From Antedon mediterranea (taxonomy: Eukaryota > Echinodermata > Crinoidea > Comatulida > Antedonidae), in the NCBI RefSeq assembly GCF_964355755.1, contig NC_092674.1, positions 14,329,001 to 14,393,000 on the forward strand: a DNA stretch of 64,000 nucleotides, written 5' to 3'. Below are positions 22,937 through 33,839 of this stretch, in pieces. The position numbers and the translations under genes are program-made. The notes beneath the pieces are model-generated. The model saw only the letters and a list, made by a program, of their open reading frames with translations, made no database searches and was not told the origin of the DNA. How positions within the stretch are numbered: position 1 is the first letter of the stretch; the number at the start of each line of letters is the position of its first letter.

Positions 22937-24677
22937 CCCAAAAAGAAAATTTGAATATTTAATAATAATAAGCCTTGGCTCACAAAAGATGTAAAAAAGG
23001 AATTACTTAAGAAATATATTGCATCCAAAAACATATGCAACGAGATGGAAAAGAACAAGATTCAAAAATGTGTAAATAAGAAAATCAAAGCATGTAAAAA
23101 AGAATATGGAGAAAAAATTGAGAACAAATTCAAGTGCCGGGACACCCGTCAGGCCTGGAATGGAGTTAGGAAAATTACAGATATGGAGAAGAAAAATAAT
23201 GAAATTGAACACAGTTTTAAACCAAATGATTTTAATATTTTTTATTCTAGATTTAATGAAATAAATTTTAAATGTGAAATGACTGTATCTGCTGAAGGGT
23301 TTAAAAATAAAATGAATGATAAAAGTGCAATAAAAATTGATGTAGATGATGTTAAGAAATATATGGAAAGGGTGAATGTTAGTAAAGCAAAGGGTCCGGA
23401 TGGTGTATCAGGGCGTTTGATTAGATCATGTGCATCTCAGCTTTCACCAATAATAAGCCAGCTTTTCCAGTGTTCACTGAACACGGGGGTGGTACCTGAT
23501 CTATGGAAGGTCTCTTAGATTATACCTGTTCCGAAAATGTGTAGCCCTAAAATCATTAACGACTTCAGACCAGTGGCATTAACATCTATTATAATGAAGA
23601 TCCTTGAGAAAATTGTTAGAAGTCAACTAATGTCTGAATGTAGTGATTTTATGGATAATAACCAATTTGCATATCAATGTAATAGAGGGGTCGATGATGC
23701 TATTATAACCTTGTTAGACCTGGTGGTTTCACATTTAGATAAGAAGGGGACCTAAGCTCGAGGGCTATTCATAGACTTTTCATCTGCATTTAATTTGATG
23801 CAGCCTCATATTTTATTGAATAAAATGTCTGAATGGAAGGGTAATCCTTACCTTGCTCTATGGGTTGGCAACAGTATGTTAAAGTTGGTAAATCTATCTC
23901 AGAGATTAGAAGGATCAACACTGGTGCACCCCAGGGGTGTTGTCTGTCACCAAATTTATTTACAATATATACTAGTGAATGTCGATCTTCATGTAGCATT
24001 GTGTCATATAATCAAATACGCAGATGACATGGTACTGATTGGTCTATTGAAAAATGCTGACGATCATGTGTATAAGGACGAATATGTTAAATTAATGTTA
24101 TGGTGCAATGACAATTACCTTAAGATTAATTTTAATAAAACTAAAGAAATTATATGGGATTTTAGGAAAAAGAAAAATGAAAAAAGTTATTTGATAGTTA
24201 ATGATCAGACAATTGAACGTGTTCATGAAACCAAATATCTTGGTACACATATTGATGATCAACTTAGTTTTGAAAAAAATACGGCCGAGATAATTAAGAA
24301 AGGTCACCAAAGGTTATATTTCCTAAGAAAGCTAAATAAATGTAATGTTAGCTGTGGTACTCTAAAATTATTCTATGAAACCGTTATTCAATCAGTACTA
24401 GTTATCTATGTTATTGCTTGGTTCGGTAATTTAAATGAAACACACAAGAAAGGTCTCATTAGAATTACTAAGATAGCATCAAATATAATTGGTTGTACGG
24501 TTAATGATTTAATATATCTTTATGAAAAACAGGTCCTAAGTAAATTAAGTAAAATTTTAGAAGATAAGAAACATCCATTACATATGAGATTTTTTAAGAA
24601 CAATTCAGGCTGGTTACGGGCTCCTAGAGCTGATACGTCAAAAAACCGACTGTCTTTTGTACCAAATTCAACTCATA
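22937..24677 (+). pseudogene. Rex1-like LINE, RT portion (5'-truncated)
   Basis: The element starts in the linker before the RT (KPWLTKDVKKELLKKYIASK near 22,964). It then shows SKAKGPDGVSGRLIRSCAS, NDFRPVALTSIIMKILEKIV, LFIDFSSAFNLMQPHILLNK (motif A), GAPQGCCLSPNLFTIYTSE (motif B, in a shifted frame near 23,920), IKYADDMVLIGLL (catalytic box) and HETKYLGTHIDDQLSF. It is inactivated by in-frame stops at 23,516-23,518 and 23,753-23,755 and by two frameshifts (about 23,870 and 24,000) that cancel each other. The C-terminal block SHPLH-like (KHPLHMRFFKNNSG) resembles the LINE at 44.5 kb. The 3' UTR continues at 28,525. The unoccupied target is seen at about 4585 (aatcatcagtg). Confidence 0.85.
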
Positions 24678-25304
24678 TAGACTAGGCTATGAATGAGGTA
24701 GGTGCCACCCGGAGAGGTAGAAATTCTCATGACTTTTCTAGACTAGTTTTTTCTGGGGAATCCAAATATATTGGGTAAACGGGCTGTAACCTGAGAACTT
24801 TCGCGTGAGGGCGCTTTTTTCAAAATGGCTGCCAGTTACAGTAGACTATGATATCTTGGCAACCACTGGTCATAGAGAGTTGATTTTGGTGTCAAATTGT
24901 TCGGAATGTACATGTTCCTATTTGATGTAATAGAACATTTTGTCAGAAAATGGCCGGAAATATCTCTATTGACCTTTGACCCAATATCTAACAGATATCA
25001 TATCTCCGTAACTACTCGACACAGAAAGTTGTAATAGGTGTCAAACTCTCCTGAATATAGATGTTTATATTCAAACTAATAGAACATTATCTGTAAAAAG
25101 ACATTTCTCCCATCTGATCACGTTAATCTTGTCAATTAATTCATTTTGTGCCAATTGGAGGTTGACATTCTCATATTATTTTCTGGACCAGTTTTTCATG
25201 TGCAATCCGAATATATGAGATAAATAAGCCATAACAAGGCCAAGAATTTAATTCTTTTACTACATACATGCTTCCCTTTAGTGTTTCAGTCTGTATGTCG
25301 TGTA

Positions 25305-25863
25305 TTAATCTTCAAGATCGCTCACATCACTGCAATCTGAAAAGTCTTCATATTCATTATGTGTAAACAGTTCCTGGACATCAGTGGGAATCACTGTCTC
25401 AATCCATTTAGGCTCCATTTGTTCGTTCCATCCATTGTGTGTACTGTTGTTGACAAAATCATTGACGTCTGCTGATTGCCATTCTTTAGTAATGAAGTTT
25501 GCTCTAAGTATATGAAACTCAAGGGTCTGCTGACATATGTGGCAGTAATGATATATCTGTAATCTTGTTGTGTCTGGAAAACTTTCTGTTGAAGGTATCA
25601 TATCTTGCTTGATTTACACTTTTCCCCTTCACTCCATACAAAAGTGAAACATACTCTTCAAATTCCTCATACAACTCTTTTGATGGAACATCTGACACTC
25701 CAAGGTTGCAGAATGTGTCAACAAATTTTGCTTTTGATTCCAGAAGCTTCCAGCAGGTACGTTTTCCTTTCCGAAAGAAAGCGGAGTTATAATCGTTACC
25801 TGTGAAAGCATGGAATCCAATAAGGGATGATTTCTGCGCTTTTGTTAAATCAATGTCACTCAA
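25305..25863 (-). pseudogene. XPG/FEN1-like nuclease, arm 1 copy
   Basis: Two overlapping minus-strand frames (25,519-25,863 and 25,305-25,601) encode one protein split by a single-base frameshift near 25,540. The first has DIDLTKAQKSSLIGFHAFTG, then NDYNSAFFRKGKRTCWKLLE. The pattern IGFHAFTGxDYxSxxxxKGK parallels the GCDY plus helix-hairpin-helix region of FEN1/XPG/EXO1 nucleases. The tail ends in an acidic SDCSDVSDLED. FEN1 family enzymes cut branched DNA using a cluster of acidic residues; here the Asp of NDY is kept. The upstream gene part continues on the minus strand into 25,980-26,760 but is badly broken and is interrupted by about 85 bp of inserted T/A-rich sequence. I assign family by motif only. 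Confidence 0.6.
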
Positions 25864-26574
25864 TTTCAGTACCTTTTTTTAGTCATAGTCATTTTTTTTA
25901 ATCATATATACTTTATTGTCCATTTAAAAAAAAACAGAAATGTGATTTGAAAACTGGCTTGTTGTATCAATAATTACCCTCTGCCCATCATCTATGAAAT
26001 GAGATAGTGCAATGACTGGAATATCAATGTCTCCAGAATGGGAACGAATTATTGCTACGCCTTGATTGTTATTTGTTAAAGCATGCTTTGCATGCAGGAT
26101 GACTTTCGTGTAGGCTTGCTCTTCCGGCTACTATTAAGCTCCGGAACCAATACAACATCTCAGTTAGTAACGTAGATGCATTCTTTGTACGATGAAAAGT
26201 AGGTAACATCACTCCTCATATCTGTTAGAATACTTTCTTTCTTTGACATTAGTACACAGCGAATAAGCTCAATCAATCTGGTCTTGTTCTCGCCGTTGGC
26301 AAGAAAATTGTTGAAATCACGGGCCAACTTTGATATTGTTGAGCTTACAATTACTTTTGGTGCAATACCGCGTATGTTTCTCTCAACAGACTTAATGCTT
26401 TTTGGCAGGTATGCACTTGTATCCTTTAGGGATGCTATTGAAAACCTTTGCTACAAAATCCTCGTACGTATCAGGGTAAGATGTAAATGTTCTGATTAAT
26501 GCCATCAAGTCAACAACATAGGCAATGACAGTAGCCTTTGCTGGCAGTGCCCGACCAGGATCTATAACATCTGT

Positions 26575-26825
26575 TGAACTTTCGATGAGAATTTCTATTA
26601 GGACACTTTTCTGAGTTGTTCGTCTTGTCCCATCTGCATTAGCAAGGCTTAGCGGGACAGGGGTAAGTGGATACTCAAAGGCTTTCTTAAAGTCAATTAT
26701 TCTACCATGCTTTGTTGAGGTGGCAAGAAGCTTTCCTAAAACATCCCGATTAGCTTATATTACTTTTACTTTCCCATTTGCCTTGATTTCAAGTTTCTTC
26801 CCACTATTCGAAAATAAAGTGAGAT
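26575..26825 (-). pseudogene. Loop of the fold-back: 5' part of the nuclease gene
   Basis: On the minus strand the loop and adjacent arm 1 read NADGTRRTTQKSVLIEILIE, SSTDVIDPGRALPAKATVIA and YPDTYEDFVAKVFNSIPKGY, then stops. It is upstream coding sequence of the same gene, present once in the loop and partly duplicated at 26,826-26,860. It shows that arm 1 plus loop is the original gene order and arm 2 is the inverted duplicate. I do not recognise this N-terminal region. Confidence 0.5.
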
Positions 26826-27085
26826 GATGTTATGGATCCTGGTCGAGCACTGCGAGAAACAGACGCGGTATTGCACCAAAAGTAATTGTAAGCTCAAAAA
26901 TATCAAAGTTGCCCCGTGATTTCAACAATTTCCTTGCCAACGGCGAGAACAAGACCAGATTGATTGAGCTTATTCGCTGTGTACTAGTGTCAAAGAAAGA
27001 AAGCATTCTAACAGATATGAGGAGTGATGTTACCTACTTTTCATCGTACAAATAATGCATCTACGTTACTAACTGAGATGTTGTA

Positions 27086-27854
27086 TTGGTTCCGGAGCTT
27101 AATAGTAGCCAAGAAGAAGCCGACACGAACGTCATCCTGCATGCAAAGCATGCTTTAACAAATAACAATCAAGGCGTAGCAATAATTCGTTCCCATTCTG
27201 GAGACATTGACATTCCAGTCATTTCACTATCTCATTTCATAGATGATGGGCAGAGGGTAATTATTGATACAAACACTGGGAAATACCGAAATGTACTGAA
27301 ATTGAGTGACATTGATTTAACAAAAGCGCAGAAATCATCCCTTATTGGATTCCATGCTTTCACAGGTAACGAGTATAACTCCGCTTTCGTTCGGAAAGGA
27401 AAACGTACCTGCTGGAAGCTTCTGGAATCAAAAGCAAAATTTGTTGACACATTCTGCAACCTTGGAGTGTCAGATGTTCCATCAAAAGAGTTGTATGAGG
27501 AACTTGAAGAGTATGTTTCACCATTGTATGGAGTGAAGAGGAAAAGTGAAAATCAAGCAAGATATCTTCAACAGAAAGTTTTCCAGACACAACAAGATTA
27601 CAGATATATCATTACTGCCACTATGTCAGCAGACCCTTGAGTTTCATATACTTAGAGCAAACTTCATTACTAAAGAATGGCAATCAGCAGACGTCAATGA
27701 TTTTGTCAACAACAGTACACACAATGGATGGAACGAACAAATGGAGCCTAAATGGATTGAGACAGTGATTCCCACTGATGTCCAGGAACTGTTTACACAT
27801 AATGAATATGAAGACTTTTCAGATTGCAGTGATGTGAGCGATCTTGAAGATTAA
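27086..27854 (+). pseudogene. XPG/FEN1-like nuclease, arm 2 copy
   Basis: The inverted counterpart of 25,305-25,863. Frame 27,086-27,640 contains SSQEEADTNVILHAKHAL, a match to the XPG internal-domain pattern (acidic E-E-A-D followed by a small helix), then VAIIRSHSGDIDIPVISL, where a DxD usually lies, and IGFHAFTGNEYNSAFVRKGK. NEY replaces the NDY of arm 1, changing a likely metal-binding Asp. Frame 27,546-27,854 carries the C-terminus (CQQTLEFHILRANFI, SDCSDVSDLED). The frameshift separating them (a small deletion near 27,563) is not the one that breaks arm 1, so the arms have decayed independently since the duplication. Confidence 0.6.
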
Positions 27855-28524
27855 TACACGACATACAGACTGAAACACTAAAGGGAAGCATGTATGTAGT
27901 AAAAGAATTAAATTCTTGGCCTTGTTATGGCTTATTTATCTCATATATTCGGATTGCACATGAAAAACTGGTCCAGAAAATAATATGAGAATGTCAACCT
28001 CCAATTGGCACAAAATGAATTAATTGACAGGATTAACGTGATCAGATAGGAGAAATGTCTTGCATTTTGGGTCAAAGGTCAGTAACGTTATTTCCGGTCA
28101 TTTTTACAGATAATGTTCTATTAGTTTGAATATAAACATCTATATTCTGGAGAGTTTGACACCAATTACAACTTTCTGTGTCGATTAGTTACGGAGATAT
28201 GATATCTGTTAGATATTGGGTCAAAGGTCAATAGAGGTATTTCCGGCCATTTTCTGACAAAATTTTCTATTACATCAAATAGGAACATGTACATTCCAAA
28301 CAATTTGACACCAAAATCAACTCTCTATGACCAGTGGTTGCCAAGATATCATAGTCTACTGTAACTGCCAGCCATTTTGAAAAAAGCGCCCTCACGCGAA
28401 AGTTCTCAGGTTACAGCCCGTTTACCCAATATATTTGGATTCCCCAGAAAAAACTGGTCTAGAAAAGTTATATGAGAATTTCTACCTCTCCGGGTGGCAC
28501 CTACCTCATTCATAGCCTAGTCTA

Positions 28525-28752
28525 ATATTTTTAACTCAAAGATTGTTAGATCATAATAGCGCACATGCAATATATATTTTAAAGTTTTACTGTTGATGGA
28601 TGTTTTAATTAATGTTTTTAAATTGTAAATTTGTTCTATGTATGATGTAATTATGAATGTTTTACCATATTTTTCTGTCGAGGAAAACAATTTTTCCATG
28701 TACAATTTAGTATATATGGAACGAATAAAGATTTGATTTGATTTGATTTGAT
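28525..28752 (+). mobile_element. 3' UTR of the split Rex1-like LINE
   Basis: Continues the LINE interrupted at 24,677. It is AT-rich, has aataaag near the end, and finishes in a (tttga)n tail (gatttgatttgatttga). F1 sequence resumes directly after it at tcatcagtgg, so this is the true 3' border. Confidence 0.8.
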
Positions 28753-29200
28753 CATCAGTGGTACCGTTAATAAGAAACACGTTTTAAACGGCTTGCAGCA
28801 TGAACCAAAGGATCCCTGGTCTCAATGACCTGCAGTACATACAGATAGCGCGCAGTCTGTTCAAACATAACAGCAACTCAACAACTCGGCTACCATTTGG
28901 CTATATCGATTTCTGATATAATTTTATATACTGATTTTACAATTTTCCCTGCAAAATACCTCGATGATGTTTTAATATGCTGGACTTTTTTTTTGCAGTA
29001 TAATTTCATTTTGTTTAAACTACAGGCGTTGCCCGTGAAAAAAACCCCTGCCGATGAAATTAGAAATGTTGTTTTAAAACTTTCTATAATATCTGCCTAA
29101 GAGAGAAATATTATAAAATCTACGTTTCGCAGTACATCTGAAATAGGAAAGGTAGGTATGCAAGGTGGAAACTCAGAAATAACCATACTTTATATATAGA
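28753..29200 (-). mobile_element. F1 copy 4, right part with Helitron-type 5' end
   Basis: Homologous to 18,260-18,545 and, inverted, to 30,535-30,665 and 30,930-31,000. Read on the minus strand it begins tctatatataaagtatggtt, matching the 5' start of the complete Helitron at 30,535 (tctatataaattatggtt). The preceding base is G rather than the usual A. Confidence 0.6.
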
Positions 29201-30534
29201 CACGCTAACATTGACCTCGTGGAGCACATCGTAGTATCATACACGTGCACATATAGCTCATCGCGTTGGTAAGTCACAAACATATTGGTGATTTTTTTTA
29301 ATTATTATAGTATTATGTCAATGAGGCTTAGTAGTATGCCACATGCAATATGAATTGAGAAAAAGAAAAATAACGACAATTTTATTATTACTGTGACCGA
29401 ATTAACGCTTTAAAAAAGCCTTATTAAATACATACCGATAGGTCTATGTGAACGGCCGATACTAACCACGATACATTACATTTAATTACTCTTTGTAGGC
29501 CTACATCTAGTCTTTGATCACTACATTGGATGCGTTATTATGTTGCTTGTAAACAGTCATTCTACATGCTTTAGATCATAGAAATAATTACTTTGTTAGG
29601 AATAACTGTACATTTAATGTACGATGATACTAAACAATCGCAATTGACATACTAAAAATAATGTAAACCAATATTGCTATAGTTTAATTAAAGCAAAGGT
29701 TTCTTTTATGTTGGAATGCAATTATATTTAGCTAGACTTATTGTTGTATTAATTTAGATACACAAATACAAATATGAAATCATAAGAAGAAACATTCGGG
29801 AATTACCAATCGTGATCTTAGAAATTATATTCATGACTAATGTGTCTATTTTAATATTTGAAGTAATCTTTTCTTTATATTATGTCATTTGAACAATTGA
29901 ATAGAACATGAACTCAGTACTTATGGATTTTAACCCACGAAGCCTCTGCAATCGAACATTTTACCGGCACAAACGAAGCAAATTGAAAAAGTCAACATGT
30001 TGCTGATCTGGTAGATACCATTGAAATGTTAGCGAAACAATACGCCATGTGTCTTAGAAAAGATAGTATTAAGGTTTTTTTATTTTCTGATGTTATCGGT
30101 AGACTTTTAACGGCGGTAAAGTTACTTCCGAGTTCGTTATCACTTTGCGATGTCCGGGTTGCAACTACAACTTCGCTGTAGTCACAATAAAACCTCTGTA
30201 CGAAACTCGTGCAGCTGTCCCACATGTGAACGTGACATGTACATTTGATATACATTTGAGTCAAAATATTCCATATTTCTCTCTTTAAACAAACTAAAAA
30301 AAATGAACTAATTTATATTAATTATACTGTATATGGTTTGGCTATTTAATATTATTGTAACTCAGACTGTTTAAAACTTAATGAAGAAATAGCTCATAAT
30401 GTTTAATATGTTATAAATTGTGTATACACTACGATACGACGTGACGTTATTATTACAGTAGTAGACAATGTATAAATATTATAATGTACCGATGATAAGC
30501 CGACTCGCAATAAAATTAATAATATTACAAGTAA
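29201..30534. other. Intron-like DNA related to the 35.7-60 kb units
   Basis: 29,370-29,890 aligns loosely with 39,230-39,790 (attattactgt.accgaatta, aatcgtgatctt.gaaattat), and 30,440-30,534 with 9260-9356. A 90-codon minus-strand ORF at 29,992-30,264 (KCTCHVHMWDSCTSFVQRFY inside) has no second copy and no recognised family, so it is not called a gene. Confidence 0.5.
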
Positions 30535-31529
30535 TCTATATAAATTATGGTTAATTCTGACATAGGCGAGCACAATGCAAACACTTCGGTACAAATCTCC
30601 GCCTTGGATACCTACCTTATCTATCTCAGATGTACCGCGAAACGTAGATTTGATAACATTAGTTTTCACATCGATGCTATTGTTTCATATTTCAATCTTA
30701 GGAATATATTATAAAGGGTTTTATAAGAAATTTTCTGATTTCAATCGGTAAATTTTACCTCTGCGCGCGGTAGAAGTAATTTCCGGGTTCACGGTAAGGT
30801 GTTGGTTTCAACCAGGGAGTTGTAAAACAACTACCTGTTTCAAGTGCTTGGTGGCGATAGCCATTTTGTGTTTTTGTTTATTTTCGGACCGCGCGTGTGA
30901 AGGTATATAATAGTAGTACATAAACCCCGATAGCCGAGTTGTTGAGTAAGCTGTCAAGACTTTATGTATAATGTGCGCTATCTGTGTCCTGTCAGGACCC
31001 TGGAATACTTCTGCCCATGTTGCAAGCCGTCTAAAACGTCTTTCTTCTTAGGCCACTGTGTCGCGGAATAATGTATTAATTATACCAATTAGGATGGCAT
31101 TTATTTGAATAAACTCCCGGAACACCTCCCCAATAAAACATCAATTAAAATAATTATCTCGCTACCAACCCCACCCCAAATACATCCATTAAACGCCCAT
31201 CCACAATATTATATTTATAACCCAATTATACTATTTTTAGTAGATTTCTTCAGACTATTATCTACAATTTACCAAGCATTTGTTATTCTTTCTTACCACT
31301 TTTCATATCTACAATAAACACTATACGCCTAAAACGCTATTAATCATCTAAGACACTTAGGTTAGTGAGTACGTTTAGTTTTACGAATATCAAAAGCATA
31401 GTAACCGACCGAAATTGTCCAGGCCAGAATGTCCATCTAAAACTGTTTACGACCCGAGTCATTATCATTCCGAGAACCATCGTCTACACTTCCTAGAGGG
31501 GGAGCGAGAGAAGCGAGCTCACCCTCTAG
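30535..31529 (+). mobile_element. Complete non-autonomous Helitron (H3)
   Basis: It begins TC (tctatataaattatgg) after an A and ends with a GC-rich hairpin (ggagcgagagaagcgagctc) and CTAG before a T, the canonical A^T insertion. The empty site acaagtaa|tatttatta is present at 9350. The interior from about 30,900 to 31,310 is F1 sequence in reverse. The first 130 bp match the 5' end at 29,200. It has no Rep/helicase coding, so it is non-autonomous at 995 bp. The region around 30,690-30,880 contains CpG-rich words and shows no ORF. Confidence 0.75.
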
Positions 31530-31850
31530 TAATTATTATTAATATTTATAAAGATTAAACAAGTTATTACAAAGTGTGACACCAGTTGTTACAAAACCTT
31601 GATTAATCTGACTTTCCAATTTCAAGGTTAACCTTGACGAGGCAGCGGTGTTCCGAACCATGTGAGGGGTACAACCGTGCAGTTCTCGACAATTTAGTTG
31701 CAACAAAAATGATCTGTAATATGACCCGCGATGTGGTTGCTTCATTTAGGTATGTTATTACTGGCACGCCCTTTAAATTGTAAAATTAAACACTTTTTAA
31801 ATCACACTTAATTATATAGTAATATTATTATTAATGTGTGTAACACTTAC
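31530..31850. repeat. Ankyrin module 4, 3' intron flank
   Basis: Closely matches 9360-9685 (ttattacaaagtgtgacacc, ggcagcggtgttccgaacca). No gene was seen on its own. Confidence 0.75.
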
Positions 31851-31949
31851 ATTGGTCTGAAGATCCAATTTAGCACCTTCCTTGAGCAAAATAGTGCAAA
31901 CATCTGTGTGGCCGTTTTGTGCAGCCAAATGTAAAGGTGACCACCCATT
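31851..31949 (-). CDS. Ankyrin-repeat exon 4 (33 codons)
   Basis: A minus-strand 99-nt exon with gtaagt at the complement of 31,845-31,850 and an ag acceptor at 31,950-31,951. The repeat starts NGWSPLHLAAQNGHTDVC and ends EGAKLDLQTN. Of the six it is closest to the ankyrin consensus (SPLHLAAQNGH), and it differs from exon 1 at only a few residues. It is open with phase 0 borders. The module around it lacks the two LINE insertions of module 1, making it the cleanest reference for those empty sites. Confidence 0.75.
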
Positions 31950-32784
31950 CTGAAATATTACAAACATTATGTTATAGTAATTTTTCTCTAAACAAACTAT
32001 TATAATATTGTCCTGAAATCAATACGATGTGATCAATTAAAAATGACGTTATAGATTTAAATAATGCTACATTATTAAATTAAATACGTATACATTTGTC
32101 TTTCTTGTATAATATTTTTTATATAAGTGCTTTATAAATGTATAAAGCAAATAAGTGGGGTTTTTTTGTCTAAAAAGTAAACACTTCATCCGATAGTGCT
32201 AACTAGTCTGAGTGTAAATTATGATAAAGGGGCGTTTGAACTGGCAGTTACAGCTAAAATATCCAGGATTCAAATTTTGTTCAGGTAACACATTTTGACT
32301 GCTAAATTCTTACCATTCATGGTTTCATGTTACCGTTACTTGGAGGGGATATGTTTTTTTAAATGTTTTATAAAATCAAATAAAAATCTCGATTCATATC
32401 TATTTATTGTATCATTTTGCATAAAATACAGTGTTGCTCTACAGTACCATCCAAAAACAGAAAACTGAAAAAAAAACACGAAATATCATTCTCTAACATT
32501 CAGTGCCCTAAAGGCATATGGTAATGATTACAGAATCTATTACGAGAGGTGATAGACCATTTCTTTGAACGTCAAAATAGTGCATTGGATAGGTTGGGTC
32601 CTCAGTAAAGTCTCTTATAAAAAATGAGTACTGTAGTTCTATCGTGATGCATAACTAACAATACGTTCCAGCAAATTCCTACATGTGGTCTCGGTAAACT
32701 ATAAAACAATGAATAATGAGAATACTTTCAATGACAGATTCATAAAAAAAGATGTATGCCTAATGTGACTTGTTTTATTGTTAA
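31950..32784. repeat. Ankyrin module 4, 5' intron flank
   Basis: Near-identical to 6139-6392 joined to 8047-8600, with the RTE-like LINE absent at about 32,204. Confidence 0.8.
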
Positions 32785-33773
32785 ATAACTATGTAACTAT
32801 GCATTTTTTGATAGGGATGTAATTAGATAAAATGATCAGCATTACATTCCCTTTCCGATAATACCATGGATGGTTCAGTGTGGAATGTCGGCCATTTTAA
32901 AATACAAATGGCACCTAACTCTTTTGAATTCAGCAACTCCAGAATAACAAATTTAGCCAATAAAATCTATTTTGGCACACATTTCTTCTTTAAAAAGGGA
33001 AGTTCTATAAGACAATACCACAGTACGCGTGTGAAGTGGAACTAATTCGCCTTTAAAAATATCATAGGCCTAATTAAACTCAACTTTTTAAATATCTGAT
33101 AATTAGAGCTGTGAGCGCGTGCAAATTAACAATATAAATTAATATTTATTTACTAAAGCTAACATTATGTTTCCTATTCGAGAAACGATGTTGTTATAGT
33201 GACCACACTAAGTGGTTTGTGTAACTTCACACTAACGATTTGTTGAAACATTATTATTAACATTTTTTAAATTTTATATATAACTATGTAACTATGCATT
33301 TTTTGATAGGGATGTAATTAGATAAAATGATCAGCATTACATTCCCTTTCCGATAATACCATAGATGGTTCAGTGTGGAATGTCGGCCATTTTAAAATAC
33401 AAATGGCACCTAACTCTTTTGAATTCAGCAACTCCAGAATAACAAATTTAGCCAATAAAATCTATTTTGGCACACATTTCTTCTTTAAAAAAGGAAGTTC
33501 TATAAGACAATACCACAGTACGCGTGTGAAGTGGAACTAATTTGCCTTTAAAAATATCATAGGCCTAATTAAACTCAACTTTTTAAATATCTGATAATTA
33601 GAGCTGTGCGCGCGTGCAAATTAACAATATAAATTAATATTTATTTACTAAAGCTAACATTATGTTTCCTATTCGAGAAACGATGTTGTTATAGTGACCA
33701 CACTAAGTGGTTTGTGTAACTTCACACTAACGATTTGTTGAAACATTATTATTAACATTTTTTAAGTTTTATA
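32785..33773. repeat. Two tandem copies of a 495-bp unit
   Basis: 32,785-33,279 and 33,280-33,773 are almost identical. Each starts ataactatgtaactatgc and ends near attattaacattttttaa. The first half of the unit also occurs once in module 1 (about 8630-8830), so the duplication is specific to this module and recent. There is no coding content. Confidence 0.9.
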
Positions 33774-33839
33774 GAATACAAATACTGGTATACGTAATGT
33801 CCCACACTCCACACTAAACATGGCCATGCATTTAATTAA

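Larger units (their letters stand above)
24678..28524. mobile_element. Fold-back element with nuclease genes in both arms
   Basis: A 3.85-kb insertion in the 3' end of the LINE. The termini agactaggctatgaatgagg and its exact inverse open two very long arms, about 24,678-26,575 and 26,826-28,524, around a loop of about 250 bp. Arm 2 lacks roughly 170 bp that arm 1 has (about 26,380-26,545), and arm 1 has about 85 bp extra at 25,875-25,960. Each arm holds, from the tip inwards, two related ~135-bp subterminal repeats (gacctttgaccc..., gtcaaa), an AT-rich stretch, and the 3' half of an XPG/FEN1-like nuclease gene pointing outwards. I cannot assign a superfamily. Academ transposons are reported to encode an XPG-type nuclease, which is one candidate. 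No target duplication is certain. Confidence 0.8.

Noticed and set aside
25605-27590. Plus/minus ORFs of 63-76 codons opposite the nuclease frames
   Set aside because: Antisense or frame shadows; they occur in both arms only because the arms are inverted copies.
29992-30264. 90-codon minus-strand ORF with several Cys residues
   Set aside because: No second copy, no convincing splice sites or start context, no family recognised. Kept only as a note.
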